A DNA stretch of 41,855 nucleotides from Pseudomonas thivervalensis. GTDB lineage: Bacteria > Pseudomonadota > Gammaproteobacteria > Pseudomonadales > Pseudomonadaceae. How positions within the stretch are numbered: the stretch's first letter is position 1; each line of letters starts with the position of its first letter. Below are positions 34,255-41,855 of this stretch, in pieces. The translations under genes were made by a program, and so were the position numbers. Below the pieces are notes generated by a model. It made no database searches. It saw only the letters and a list, made by a program, of their open reading frames with translations, and was not told the DNA's origin. The stretch is taken from the NCBI RefSeq assembly GCF_001269655.1, contig NZ_LHVE01000005.1, forward strand, positions 1-41,855. Direction: 5' to 3'.

Positions 34255-35604
34255 ATGGACACTTCAAGTTCCGCGCCGCTGGCCAGCTACATCGACCTTC
34301 TGCTGGACGCCGTGTGTGCCGTCGACGGTCAAGGGCGTTTCGTGTTTGTCAGTGCCGCCTGCGAGCGCATTTTCGGCTACACCCCGCAGGAGCTGATCGG
34401 CCGGCCAATGATCGACCTGGTGCACCCCGCCGACCGCCAGCGGACCCTTGAGGCGGCGCGGGAGATCATGGGGGGCGAGCCCAAGCTCAATTTCGAGAAC
34501 CGCTACCTGCGCAAGGACGGGCGGGTGGTGCACATCCTGTGGTCGGCGCGCTGGTCGCCGGTGGACCAACTGCGCATTGCCGTGGCCCGGGACATTACTG
34601 AACGCAAGCAGGCCGAGTCCCGGCAGGCGGCGTTGTATGCGATTTCCGAAGCGGCCCATGCCGCGGCTGACTTGCTGGCGCTGTTCAAGCGCATCCACCT
34701 GATTATCGGCGAGTGGCTGCCGGCGCTGAATTTCTCGGTGGCGCTGTACGACGAACAGTGTTCGCAGCTGAATTTCGCCTATCACGTCGACGATCGGGAA
34801 GGGCAGCCCGAATTGCCGGGAACAGTCACTGGGCGCTTGTGCGCCGAAGTGATTCGCAGCGGCCAGCCGATCCTCCTGACGCCCGGTTGCAGCCAGTTGC
34901 CGCCGGGGTTCGACGACTTGGTGGCGCAGCCGGACGCACCGTGCTGGCTGGGCGTGCCGCTGAACTCGCAGAGCGGCACGATTGGCGCGTTGATCGTCAA
35001 GAGTGCCCCCGACAACGAGCGCTACACCGAGCAGGACAAGGAACTGCTGCAATACGTCTGCGCACAGATCACCCTTGCCATCGAGCGCAAGCAGTTGCAC
35101 GCCCGGTTGCAGCACATGGCTCAGTACGATCAGTTGACCCAGGTGCCCAACCGCGAGTTGCTCCGTGAACGGTTCAAGTGCGCAGTGGCGGCTGCTCGCG
35201 CTGCATCCGGGCGCATGGCCTTGCTGTATATCGACCTGGACCGTTTCAAGCAGGTCAACGACACCTATGGCCATGGAGTGGGCGACATGCTGCTGCAAGC
35301 GGTGGCCAGTCGTCTGAAAGGGTGTATCCGCGACACCGACACCGTGGCGCGTATTGGTGGCGACGAGTTCGTGGTCCTGCTGCACAGCATCCAGGCCTTG
35401 GAGGATGCCCATCGCGTGCAGGAAAAAATCCACCACGCACTGGCCCAGCCGCTGCGTCTGGACGGGCACTGCCTGAGCATCGAACCGAGCATCGGCGTGG
35501 CCTGCTTTCCTGACCATGGCACTGAAGACATCGCCCTGTTCCGCCACGCGGACGAGGCGATGTACGCCGCCAAACGCCACAATCACCGGGCGTTCGGCAT
35601 CTGA
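34255..35604 (+). CDS. Diguanylate cyclase with PAS and GAF sensor domains
   Basis: 449 residues, no membrane helix. PAS domain about residues 8-125 (FSAACERIFGYTP-like VSAACERIFGYTPQELIGRP; ends with the PAC sequence VARDITERKQAE). GAF domain about 140-280 (LGVPLNSQSGTIGALIVKS). GGDEF domain about 290-449: DQLTQVPNRELLRERF, YIDLDRFKQVNDTYGHGVGD, and intact ARIGGDEFVVLL. An RxxD inhibitory site (RDTD) lies five residues before GGDEF, so product inhibition by cyclic di-GMP is expected. No EAL domain is present. It makes cyclic di-GMP in response to a soluble signal or redox/light cue that is not evident. Confidence 0.94.
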   Translation: MDTSSSAPLASYIDLLLDAVCAVDGQGRFVFVSAACERIFGYTPQELIGRPMIDLVHPADRQRTLEAAREIMGGEPKLNFENRYLRKDGRVVHILWSARWSPVDQLRIAVARDITERKQAESRQAALYAISEAAHAAADLLALFKRIHLIIGEWLPALNFSVALYDEQCSQLNFAYHVDDREGQPELPGTVTGRLCAEVIRSGQPILLTPGCSQLPPGFDDLVAQPDAPCWLGVPLNSQSGTIGALIVKSAPDNERYTEQDKELLQYVCAQITLAIERKQLHARLQHMAQYDQLTQVPNRELLRERFKCAVAAARAASGRMALLYIDLDRFKQVNDTYGHGVGDMLLQAVASRLKGCIRDTDTVARIGGDEFVVLLHSIQALEDAHRVQEKIHHALAQPLRLDGHCLSIEPSIGVACFPDHGTEDIALFRHADEAMYAAKRHNHRAFGI

Positions 35605-35722
35605 TCGCGCGTCACCGTTCGTCGTGGCGCCCGCACCTTTCTCAAACCTTCAGCCCGTATCCAATTCGAATATGAGAAGAGGGCCGACGCGCCCGGCATC
35701 CACGAATAAGGAGGGTTGAACC

Positions 35723-35881
35723 ATGCCTGGTTCAAGCAGTATTTATCCGACAAACATTGCCCATGATCGAACGAAGGTGTCCGAAGCAGGTCGCAAAAGT
35801 GGGAGAACCACCATCACGACCGTCGATAGAAACCCGTCGAAAGCCGAAATTGGCCGGAAGCCGGGTCGGACGTCTCGCTGA
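35723..35881 (+). CDS. Small basic protein, 52 residues, unrecognised
   Basis: An ORF with an excellent ribosome site: AAGGAGG about 8 bases before ATG 35723. The product starts MPGSSSIYPTNIAHDRTK and ends KPGRTSR. It is rich in Arg, Lys, Ser and Thr, with no hydrophobic stretch, and is probably unstructured. It precedes the DUF4142 gene by 69 bp on the same strand and may be transcribed with it. Support is the ribosome site and position only. It could be a leader peptide or a spurious frame. Confidence 0.5.
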   Translation: MPGSSSIYPTNIAHDRTKVSEAGRKSGRTTITTVDRNPSKAEIGRKPGRTSR

Positions 35882-35950
35882 ATACTCATGGCTGGTTCTG
35901 ATTCAACGGTGGATAAACCGCCAGAACTTTTATCAGAGGAGGGCGCGACC

Positions 35951-36454
35951 ATGAGCCGTATGGCCAGTTTATTTCGCACCACCAGTGTCGTCGTGCTGAT
36001 GGGCCTGGGTGCCAACAGTGCCTGGGCCCAATCGCCTGCCGAATTCATCAACGATGCTTCTGCCAAAGGCATGGCCGACATCGAGACCAGTCGTATGGCC
36101 CACGGAAAAGCCGAATCTAGGGAGGTCAAGGACTACACCATCATGGTGATCAACGACCGCACCACCGCCAATCAACACCTGGCGAAGATTGCCAAGAAGC
36201 TCGACTTGCCTGTCGCTCCTCGGGAGGAAGTGGCCGACAAGGCCAAGGCCTTGATGCCGCAGGTCAAGGAAGGCGAGTCGTTCGAAGCCGCGTATGCCGC
36301 CAGCCAGGTCAAGGCGACCGAGGAGGCCATCGCGCAGATCCAGGAGGAAGCCCAGACCACCGAAGTGCCGGAAATCAAGGCGTTCGCCGACGAAACCCTG
36401 CCCAAATTGCAGACCCATCTCGAAATGGCCAGGGCGCTGCAGGCCAGCCGTTGA
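35951..36454 (+). CDS. Exported DUF4142 protein (ferritin-like helical)
   Basis: 167 residues from ATG 35951, with AGGAGG 9-10 bases before it. A signal peptide ([20 protein letters not shown], cleaved after AWA) is followed by a helical DUF4142 domain: [40 protein letters not shown], and [20 protein letters not shown]. Such proteins are periplasmic, ferritin-like in fold and of unknown role, often found with stress genes. An upstream in-frame ATG at 35888 lacks a signal peptide at its start and is rejected. Confidence 0.9.
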   Translation: MSRMASLFRTTSVVVLMGLGANSAWAQSPAEFINDASAKGMADIETSRMAHGKAESREVKDYTIMVINDRTTANQHLAKIAKKLDLPVAPREEVADKAKALMPQVKEGESFEAAYAASQVKATEEAIAQIQEEAQTTEVPEIKAFADETLPKLQTHLEMARALQASR

Positions 36455-36533
36455 TCTGCTGCATCTGGTTTTACATTCAGGCCCGGGGCGTCAGCGTCCC
36501 GGCCGATTTTGCCCGCCGAAAAGGAGAACCTCG

Positions 36534-37442
36534 ATGTCCACACGCCGAGAACCCAACCAATACGCGATGCAGAACCCACTGACGCAATATCCGCGCCCGG
36601 AATTTCCCGACCAACCGCAATCCCCGCCGGGCATCGACCAGGACATGCTGCCGCAACCGGATCATGGCGAAAAAACTTACCAAGGTTTCGGCCGCCTGGA
36701 GGGACGCAAGGCATTGGTCACTGGTGGTGACTCGGGGATTGGTCGCGCCGCGGCCATCGCCTACGCCCGGGAAGGCGCCGATGTGGCGATCAATTATCTA
36801 CCCAGCGAAGAACGCGACGCCCGGCAAGTCATCGAACTGATCGAAGCCGAGGGCCGCAAGGCCATTGCGATTCCTGGCGACCTCAAGGACGAGGCGTTCT
36901 GCGTGCAAATGGTCAAGATGGCGCAGCAGCAATTGGACGGGCTGGATATCCTGGTGAATGTTGCCGGTAAGCAGGAGGCGCAGAAAGATATCGCCGACAT
37001 CACCACCGCGCAATTTGACGACACCATGAAGACCAACATCTATGCGATGTTCTGGATCTGCAAGGCCGCGGTGCCGCTGATGCCGGCCGGGGCGACCATC
37101 ATCAATACCGCCTCGATCCAATCCTATGACCCGTCCGCGACCCTGCTGGATTACGCCACCACCAAAGCGGCGATCGTGGCATTTACCAAGGCGCTGGCCG
37201 GGCAGGTGGTCGGCAAGGGGATCCGGGTCAATGCCGTAGCACCAGGACCGATCTGGACCGTGCTGCAACCGAGCGGCGGTCAGCCCCGGGAAAAAATTCC
37301 CACCTTTGGCTCCCAGGTACCGATGAAACGTCCGGGCCAACCGGCCGAGTGCGCGCCGCTCTACGTCCTGCTGGCCTCGCAGGAATCGAGTTATATCACC
37401 GGGGAAGTATTTGGCGTGACGGGAGGCAACCCGTTGCCTTGA
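36534..37442 (+). CDS. SDR family oxidoreductase (YghA/YhdF type)
   Basis: 302 residues from ATG 36534, with AAGGAG eight bases upstream. A long N-terminal extension (residues 1-55, [20 protein letters not shown]) precedes the Rossmann fold, as in the YghA group. Cofactor motif [20 protein letters not shown], then [16 protein letters not shown], catalytic Ser in [15 protein letters not shown] active site (about residue 205), and [15 protein letters not shown] or NAD-dependent reduction of a carbonyl; substrate unknown. In other bacteria this group is often part of general stress regulons, which fits the neighbouring DUF4142 gene. Confidence 0.93.
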   Translation: MSTRREPNQYAMQNPLTQYPRPEFPDQPQSPPGIDQDMLPQPDHGEKTYQGFGRLEGRKALVTGGDSGIGRAAAIAYAREGADVAINYLPSEERDARQVIELIEAEGRKAIAIPGDLKDEAFCVQMVKMAQQQLDGLDILVNVAGKQEAQKDIADITTAQFDDTMKTNIYAMFWICKAAVPLMPAGATIINTASIQSYDPSATLLDYATTKAAIVAFTKALAGQVVGKGIRVNAVAPGPIWTVLQPSGGQPREKIPTFGSQVPMKRPGQPAECAPLYVLLASQESSYITGEVFGVTGGNPLP

Positions 37443-37452
37443 GGCTCGACAG

Positions 37453-37482
37453 ATGCGCGAGTGGCTGATGCCACTCGCGCAT
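37453..37482. terminator. Perfect hairpin between convergent genes
   Basis: ATGCGCGAGTGGC (37453-37465), loop TGAT, GCCACTCGCGCAT (37470-37482): 13 bp, no mismatch. No T tract follows on either strand, so it may be a weak or Rho-aided terminator or an mRNA 3' protector for the SDR and permease genes. Confidence 0.6.
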
Positions 37483-37487
37483 AGGCA

Positions 37488-37892
37488 TCAGCACTGATTC
37501 AGGTCGATCTTGTTCTTTTGCTCCACGCCGTCAAGGCTCTTGGCCTCGTCTTTGCCCATGTCCTGGTAGCGCTTGCGCAGCGCTTCAAGTTGCTTGAGGT
37601 CCAGCGACTCGAGGCCGAGCATCGCATTTTGTGCGTCCTTGGTCGCCCGCAGCAATTCGTCCACTTTCAAATGCAGGATGTCCGTATCGCGGTTCTGCGT
37701 GTTCTGGATCAGGAATACCATCAGGAAGGTGATGATGGTGGTCGAGGTGTTGATGATCAATTGCCAAGTGTCGTTGAAGCCGAACAAAGGTCCGCTGGCA
37801 GCCCAGATCGCCAACAACACGATGGCGCCTAGAAAGGTTTTGGGGCTCCCCGCCCAAAGGGATAGTTTTTGCGCGATTTTTGCGAACGTCAT
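37488..37892 (-). CDS. Low-affinity iron permease family protein
   Basis: 134 residues from ATG 37892 (MTFAKIAQKLSLWAGSPKTF). Two membrane helices: FLGAIVLLAIWAASGPLFGF and INTSTTIITFLMVFLIQNTQ. The NTSTTIITFLMVFLIQNTQN block with RDTDILHLKVDELLRA after it is the signature of the low-affinity iron permease family (yeast Fet4-related). A charged cytoplasmic tail follows. Whether bacterial members carry iron is not established. The longer upstream frame to 38018 lacks family similarity. Confidence 0.88.
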   Translation of the reverse strand: MTFAKIAQKLSLWAGSPKTFLGAIVLLAIWAASGPLFGFNDTWQLIINTSTTIITFLMVFLIQNTQNRDTDILHLKVDELLRATKDAQNAMLGLESLDLKQLEALRKRYQDMGKDEAKSLDGVEQKNKIDLNQC

Positions 37893-38067
37893 TGCCGTGT
37901 TCCTTATGGGATGCACCTGTCTGGTGTGACAGCAACGAGGCGGTGAAAATTCTACTTGCATTGCAGTCGCGAACATCCGTCGACGTTCATCGTCCGGCAC
38001 GAGGAAAGTCGCAACCATTGCCGCTCTTGCAGGTCACTCCTGAAAGCCCTCAGCATCGGAGTACACC

Positions 38068-38214
38068 ATGAATTTCGCCCGCACTTTTTGCCTCGCCTGC
38101 TGCCTGTTCGCCTTGCAAGGCTGCTTCGACAACTCGGATAACGAGACCAAGGACAACACTGACGGCACCAAGTCTTCGGTGCAGATGCAGGAGTCCAAGG
38201 CTGAAAATAAATAG
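38068..38214 (+). CDS. Small lipoprotein, 48 residues
   Basis: An ORF from ATG 38068 to TAG 38212-38214. MNFARTFCLACCLFALQGC is a lipoprotein signal with lipobox LQGC (Cys19). The mature part of 30 residues is highly polar (FDNSDNETKDNTDGTKSSVQ). It resembles the many tiny lipoproteins of Pseudomonas. No strong ribosome site is visible (ATCGGAG lies 10 bp upstream). It is followed by a class A REP pair. Function unknown. Confidence 0.65.
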   Translation: MNFARTFCLACCLFALQGCFDNSDNETKDNTDGTKSSVQMQESKAENK

Positions 38215-38248
38215 ACGACATAGCCAGGCATGGCTATGTAAAAAACCT

Positions 38249-38336
38249 GTGGGAGCGAGCTTGCTCGCGATGACGTCGGGTCAGCGATATTACGGGCGCC
38301 TGACACACCGCAATCGCGAGCAAGCTCGCTCCCACA
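38249..38336. repeat. Class A REP pair (REPIN)
   Basis: GTGGGAGCGAGCTTGCTCGC and its exact inverted partner, between the small lipoprotein gene and convergent hicB. Confidence 0.92.
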
Positions 38337-38350
38337 GGTGTGGCTGTTTT

Positions 38351-38761
38351 TTATCGGCCTTGTTGCAACACCTTCAGCGCTGCCGAAGCGAGGAAGCCCG
38401 AACGGCTCTTCTCCTCAGGATGGTGCAACACATATTCATCAATACGATTGAGCAGGTAGCCAGGCAACGTGATATTGAGTTTCTGCGCCTTGCCCAGGTA
38501 CTTGGTCACATCGATGTCCACCAGTGCCCAGGTGCAACCGGCGTATTGCGGATTGGCGGCATGCAAGGTGACGGTGTTGGCCGGTGGAATCGGCGAGCCG
38601 TCTTCCGCCAGAATCTCGAAATGCCCTTCAATGGCCTCCCGCGCCATCGCCATGGCCTCGTCCAAGTCGTCGCCTGCGGAAAAACAACCGGGAATATCTG
38701 GTACTTCAACACCCCAGGCATGCTTGTCATCGCCCATGGAAATCGCAATCGGGTAAAGCAT
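38351..38761 (-). CDS. hicB: HicB-type antitoxin
   Basis: 136 residues from ATG 38761 (MLYPIAISMGDDKHAWGVEV). A second ATG six bases upstream is also possible. GGAGG lies nine bases before the chosen start, inside the 3' end of hicA. The N-terminal HicB domain has VPDIPGCFSAGDDLDEAMAM and AREAIEGHFEILAEDG. The C-terminal half (LNITLPGYLLNRIDEYVLHH, then SRSGFLASAALKVL) is a ribbon-helix-helix DNA-binding domain. It neutralises HicA and should repress the operon. Confidence 0.92.
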   Translation of the reverse strand: MLYPIAISMGDDKHAWGVEVPDIPGCFSAGDDLDEAMAMAREAIEGHFEILAEDGSPIPPANTVTLHAANPQYAGCTWALVDIDVTKYLGKAQKLNITLPGYLLNRIDEYVLHHPEEKSRSGFLASAALKVLQQGR

Positions 38762-38978
38762 ATTCATCGTCCTCCGGGAACGTCGCGCAACGGGCCGGCT
38801 GAAGCAGCGCCTGTTGCAAAATACTGATGGCCGTTTTCTTGAGCAGGTCCTTCTTCGGATGAGGAACCGTGACCAACCCCGGTTTGGTCGGGTGCTTGAA
38901 GTGATGGTGACTGCCCCGAACCCGCACCAGATACCAACCGTCTGCAATGATCTGGCTTATCAAAAATCGGCTATTCAC
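38727..38978 (-). CDS. hicA: HicA-type mRNA interferase toxin
   Basis: 83 residues with a GTG start at 38978, preceded by GGAGGTGTT. dsRBD-like HicA fold: MNSRFLISQIIADGWYLVRV, then RGSHHHFKHPTKPGLVTVPH with the catalytic His, and PKKDLLKKTAISILQQAL. It cleaves mRNA when free of HicB. The C-terminal 20 residues (after LLQPAR) run past the usual HicA end and overlap the start of hicB by about 35 bp, which couples synthesis of the antitoxin. Confidence 0.92.
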   Translation of the reverse strand: MNSRFLISQIIADGWYLVRVRGSHHHFKHPTKPGLVTVPHPKKDLLKKTAISILQQALLQPARCATFPEDDEYALPDCDFHGR

Positions 38979-39002
38979 AACACCTCCGTGTGGTGTGCTT
39001 GG

Positions 39003-39035
39003 TGGGTACTATACCTACTGGAAAAGAATGATCAA
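39003..39035 (-). promoter_or_regulatory. hicAB promoter with palindrome over the -10 box
   Basis: On the minus strand, -35 TTGATC (39035-39030), 16-bp spacer, -10 TATAGT (39013-39008). A dyad GGTA-N3-TACC (39006-39016) overlaps the -10 box, with flanking GGGT and CTAC, a likely HicB operator. About 25 bp separates the -10 box from the GTG ribosome site. Confidence 0.6.
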
Positions 39036-39257
39036 CACTATAACCACCGAAGGTGACTTCGACAGGCATGCGCAGTCGCTGCAATGAAGTCTAGAAGCGG
39101 CGGAGCGCAAGGGTGGCAGAGGCGAGGGTGGGTTTATTTCGGGATGTGAAACCGGGCGAAAATGCTTGTGTGGCGAGGAAGCTTGCTCCCGCTGGGGCGC
39201 GAAGCGGCCCTGGATTTACAGCTTAAAATAACAAGCCGCTTTGCGAAATTGCGGTCG

Positions 39258-39887
39258 CTATGACTGCTGCACAAACGTCAGCCGCACCGCAAACCCAATC
39301 AAAAGACTCCCAAACAACCACTGCTGTACGCGCTGGGCCGAAGGCGAGCGCTGAAGCCAGCGACCGAGTGCGACGCCGACCAACGCGTAGGCGCAGTCGA
39401 ACAGCAGGCCGACGCCCACCAGCACCACGCCCAGGATCGCGAACTGCCCCAGCACCGGCCCGATCTGTGGATCGATGAACTGCGGTAATAACACCGAGCA
39501 AAACAGCAAGGCCTTGGGGTTGAGCAGGTTCGTCAGCAGCCCACGCCGAATGGCCTCGTGATAATGCCGTCTTCCAACCTCGACAGTGGCGCCTTCAAAA
39601 CTCGGTAGCAATGTGGTCCGCAGGCATTGAAAGCCAATCCATAACAGGTAGGCAGCACCGGCCAGGCGCACGACATCGAAGGTCCACGGCGCGGTCTTGA
39701 ACAAGGCCGAAAGCCCTAGCGCCGCCAATGCCACATGACACCCGCGAGCAACCCCCAACCCTACCGCCGTCGCCAGCGCCGCCCCCTTGCCCTGACGGGC
39801 ACCGGTTTGCAGCAGCAGGATCATGTCCGGCCCGGGCAACAGATACGCCACCGTCAACGCCATCAAAAACAACCCGAGCCCTGCCAT
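39258..39887 (-). CDS. LysE family amino acid exporter
   Basis: 209 residues from ATG 39887, with AGGGGTG upstream. Six-helix LysE/RhtB exporter: VAYLLPGPDMILLLQTGARQ with the PGP motif (residues about 14-35), GLGVARGCHVALAALGLSAL, YLLWIGFQCLRT, and LTNLLNPKALLFCSVLLPQF, all family blocks. It exports amino acids or related compounds. It is divergent from an Lrp/AsnC regulator, the usual partner, which probably controls it from the 145-bp gap between the starts. The 279 bp upstream of hicA hold its terminator region and a half REP near 39170. Confidence 0.92.
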   Translation of the reverse strand: MAGLGLFLMALTVAYLLPGPDMILLLQTGARQGKGAALATAVGLGVARGCHVALAALGLSALFKTAPWTFDVVRLAGAAYLLWIGFQCLRTTLLPSFEGATVEVGRRHYHEAIRRGLLTNLLNPKALLFCSVLLPQFIDPQIGPVLGQFAILGVVLVGVGLLFDCAYALVGVALGRWLQRSPSAQRVQQWLFGSLLIGFAVRLTFVQQS

Positions 39888-40032
39888 GCCACACCCCTTG
39901 GATCAACGATTCGCAAGTGCCAAGTCTATGGCTGGCGGGCAGGGCAGGTGGTTGCGAAGACAGCTTCTAAAGCATCGGGAATTGGCATAACCTGCCAAAC
40001 ATCTGCGTCATCCAATCGGAAAATGCCAACTC

Positions 40033-40506
40033 ATGAAACTGGACGCCTTCGACCGCAAAATTCTCGTCGCGCTGCAACGCGACGGTCGCCTGAGCAACGT
40101 GCAACTGGCCGAAGAAATCGGCCTGTCCCCCTCACCCTGCCTGCGCCGCGTGCGGATGCTCGAAGAGGCGGGGGTGATTCGTGGTTACCAGGCCGTCCTG
40201 GACCGCGACGAAGTGGGCCTCGGGCTGACGATCTTCGTCGGCGTCAAGGTCGAACGGCACAATGACGAGCGAGCCGAAGCGTTTCGCCAAGCCGTGACGG
40301 CATTGCCCGAAGTGATCTCGGCATTCCTGGTATCGGGTGAGTCGGATTTTCTACTGCAAGTCGTAGTGCCGGACCTGCGGGCTTATGACCGTTTTGTCAC
40401 GGGGCAGTTGTTGAAATTGCCCGGGATCAGCGATATCCGGAGTAACTTTGCGATTAATACGGTGAAAACGCCGGGGGCGTTGCCGTTGGGGCATTTGCCA
40501 GGTTGA
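40033..40506 (+). CDS. Lrp/AsnC family transcriptional regulator
   Basis: 157 residues. Helix-turn-helix VQLAEEIGLSPSPCLRRVRM (about residues 23-42) after LDAFDRKILVALQRDGRLSN. C-terminal RAM ligand domain: GLGLTIFVGVKVERHNDERA, EVISAFLVSGESDFLLQVVV, and ISDIRSNFAINTVK. It binds an amino acid and should control the divergent LysE-type exporter gene. The ATG follows ATGCCAACTC without a clear Shine-Dalgarno; the family N-terminus supports it. Confidence 0.93.
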   Translation: MKLDAFDRKILVALQRDGRLSNVQLAEEIGLSPSPCLRRVRMLEEAGVIRGYQAVLDRDEVGLGLTIFVGVKVERHNDERAEAFRQAVTALPEVISAFLVSGESDFLLQVVVPDLRAYDRFVTGQLLKLPGISDIRSNFAINTVKTPGALPLGHLPG

Positions 40507-40988
40507 GCGCTTCGCACTCAAGCGGGAGCAAGCTCCCTCGCCACAGGGCTCATTTATTCTCCGGTCGTATTATCTATCTTCCCTGTAAAGATCCTATTGT
40601 CGGGTTTGCGTAGCGTCTCGCGATAGCGGTCAGCACGCTACCCTTCCTTAGGCAGATCTCTTGTGCGAAGGGATGTTGTCGTGCTATCACGCAGAGACGC
40701 TCAGTGCCCAGTTAACTTCCCAATAGGGGGACGGGCTTTGGATGGAGCTCAGCATGGATCGGCTGCGCCTACACGCAATTGATCGTAAAAAATCAAACAT
40801 GTCCCGTCTTGTCACATCGGGCGGTTTTGTCGTGCCTGAAATTTAATAAATGATACTTAAAATGCCCATTTTCTAGACGAAATCTCCGCTCAAGCTTTAC
40901 TGGCCACAGCCGAAATTCATGCTGCAGACTTCTAAACAAACATGATTTTACGAGACCTCCTCTACCATCCTTAAAGCAAGGAAGAAAA
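40507..40988. other. Gene-free leader region before the RTX gene
   Basis: 482 bp with no credible gene. It holds a half class B REP (40520-40545), an inverted pair GTAGCGT/ACGCTAC (40610-40616, 40635-40641), and a second one (AGCGTCTC with GAGACGCT, about 40612 and 40694). The last 200 bp are clearly richer in A and T than the neighbouring genes and probably contain the RTX gene promoter; no single box stands out. Confidence 0.5.
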
Positions 40989-41855
40989 ATGGCAGTTATT
41001 AATGGAACAGCTGGCGCAGATGCACTAATTGGCACCGCAGGCGATGATGAGATCAACGCTCTGGGTGGGAACGATGTCATCAAGGGCACTGCTGGCGCAG
41101 ACAAAATTGATGGCGGTGCTGGTTCAGATATTGTTGACTACTCGGCATCTACTGAAGGTATCAGTATAGATTTGCGCCAGGTAACTGGACTTGTTGGACG
41201 GGGTGGCGACGCAGAGGGGGATACTCTCATTGGGATCGAAACCGTCATAGGCTCTGCCTTCAACGACGTGCTCTCCGCTGGCCCATACACCATAGCCACA
41301 GCGATACGGCTGGAAGGGGGCGCCGGCGACGACATCTACAACATCAATATGGGGCAGACCCCCACCATCATCGAACAGGCCGATGGCGGCAACGATGAAG
41401 TCCGCGTGTCGGTGATCAATGCCAGCGGCACGGTCCTGGCGACCAACGTCGAGCGCCTGACCTACGTCGGCACTGGCGCATTCACCGGTTACGGCAACGA
41501 CAGCGACAACGTCATTACCGGCGGTTCGGGTAACGACACACTGTTCGGTGGCGCGGGCGCGGATCAGTTCATCGGCGGTGCCGGCTCTGACATCGCGGGT
41601 TATACCGACAGCAAAGAAGCGGTGACCATCAACCTCAAGACGGGCGTGCATTCCGGGATCGCTGCAGGTGACACCTACACCGACATCGAGGCGATCAGAG
41701 GATCGAATTTCAACGACACCTTTATTGGCGATGGTAGCGGTATCGATTTCGACGGCGGTGCCGGGGTCGACACGGTCGACTACTCGGGCTCGACTGCCGG
41801 GGTAAACGTCAATGTCCGTCTCGGGACGGGAACCGCAGGAACGGGCGGAGATGCC
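40989..41855 (+). CDS. RTX-type calcium-binding repeat protein, partial (3' end outside window)
   Basis: ATG 40989, with AAGGAAG six bases upstream, opens a frame that continues to the window end (289 codons). No signal peptide. The product is built from RTX nonapeptide-like units: ALGGNDVIKGTAGADKIDGG, EGGAGDDIYNINMG, GGSGNDTLFGGAGADQFIGG, and DGGAGVDTVDYSGST. They alternate with longer beta-rich modules of the form DYSASTEGISIDLRQVTG. Such proteins bind calcium and leave by a type I secretion system using a C-terminal signal, here beyond the window. It may be a short hydrolase or protease fragment, or a long adhesin; the fragment contains only repeats. The first 100 bases use more A/T than the rest. 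Confidence 0.88.
   Translation, partial: MAVINGTAGADALIGTAGDDEINALGGNDVIKGTAGADKIDGGAGSDIVDYSASTEGISIDLRQVTGLVGRGGDAEGDTLIGIETVIGSAFNDVLSAGPYTIATAIRLEGGAGDDIYNINMGQTPTIIEQADGGNDEVRVSVINASGTVLATNVERLTYVGTGAFTGYGNDSDNVITGGSGNDTLFGGAGADQFIGGAGSDIAGYTDSKEAVTINLKTGVHSGIAAGDTYTDIEAIRGSNFNDTFIGDGSGIDFDGGAGVDTVDYSGSTAGVNVNVRLGTGTAGTGGDA

Noticed and set aside
34264..35586. Open frame of 440 codons antisense to the diguanylate cyclase
   Set aside because: Complete overlap with PAS, GAF and GGDEF coding sequence; no recognisable protein.
35743..36129. Minus-strand frame of 128 codons over the DUF4142 start
   Set aside because: It overlaps the signal peptide region of a well-supported gene, and no ribosome site is visible.
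40742..40846. 34-codon ORF before the RTX gene
   Set aside because: No ribosome site and no features in the product.

Overview
The window looks like a chromosomal segment of a fluorescent Pseudomonas (P. fluorescens group). Three things point there. Coding is GC-rich. The TtgABC/EmhABC efflux pump with its divergent TetR repressor, XenB, FosA and OlsBA are all recognisable Pseudomonas-type proteins. The gaps between genes are full of two classes of Pseudomonas REP sequence: class A, core GTGGGAGCGAGCTTGCTCGC, and class B, core GTGGCGAGGGAGCTTGCTCC. No rRNA, tRNA, CRISPR array, prophage or complete insertion sequence is visible.

Layout. 1-1115: 5' part of an OprD-type porin, minus strand. 1116-2505: gene-free, with a roughly 940-bp near-palindromic REP-rich element and then a hairpin-rich leader in front of a small DUF6124-like gene. 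2933-9634: emhA-emhB-emhC efflux operon and divergent emhR, with a promoter/operator between them. 9635-10238: palindromic repeats. 10239-10865: an unrecognised protein. 11037-13607: arsR-MFS-xenB operon with three matching operator-like sites. 13766-17035: acpH, olsA-olsB (ornithine lipid synthesis) and a degenerate acyl-CoA dehydrogenase-like gene. 17213-20641: serine hydrolase, small membrane protein, YceI-like protein and a cardiolipin synthase. 20771-23062: bglX. 23314-25445: lemA and two TPM-domain genes. 25446-25858: a long REP pair and a minisatellite. 25859-30838: methyltransferase, DJ-1/PfpI protein, YegP-like protein, a DUF4917 protein with SIR2-like motifs, and an iron-dependent alcohol dehydrogenase.

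30838-34078 holds a MITE-like hairpin that supplies the stop codons of two converging genes, then a two-gene unit of an alpha-oxoamine-synthase-like PLP enzyme and an MFS exporter, and a divergent fosA. 34255-40506: PAS-GAF-GGDEF diguanylate cyclase, a 52-codon ORF with a strong ribosome site, a DUF4142 protein, an SDR oxidoreductase, a low-affinity iron permease family protein, a 48-residue lipoprotein, a hicAB toxin-antitoxin pair, and a LysE exporter divergent from an Lrp/AsnC regulator. 40989 to the end is the start of an RTX-type calcium-binding repeat protein.

Most genes are core or lineage-level functions: drug efflux, electrophile detoxification, membrane lipid remodelling and envelope maintenance. 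The strongest candidates for less-described biology are the PLP synthase plus exporter unit, the DUF4917/SIR2-like protein, the ATATCG-N8-CGATAT operator array of the arsR operon, the large REP palindrome and the MITE-like element. No complete new system can be proven from the sequence alone.
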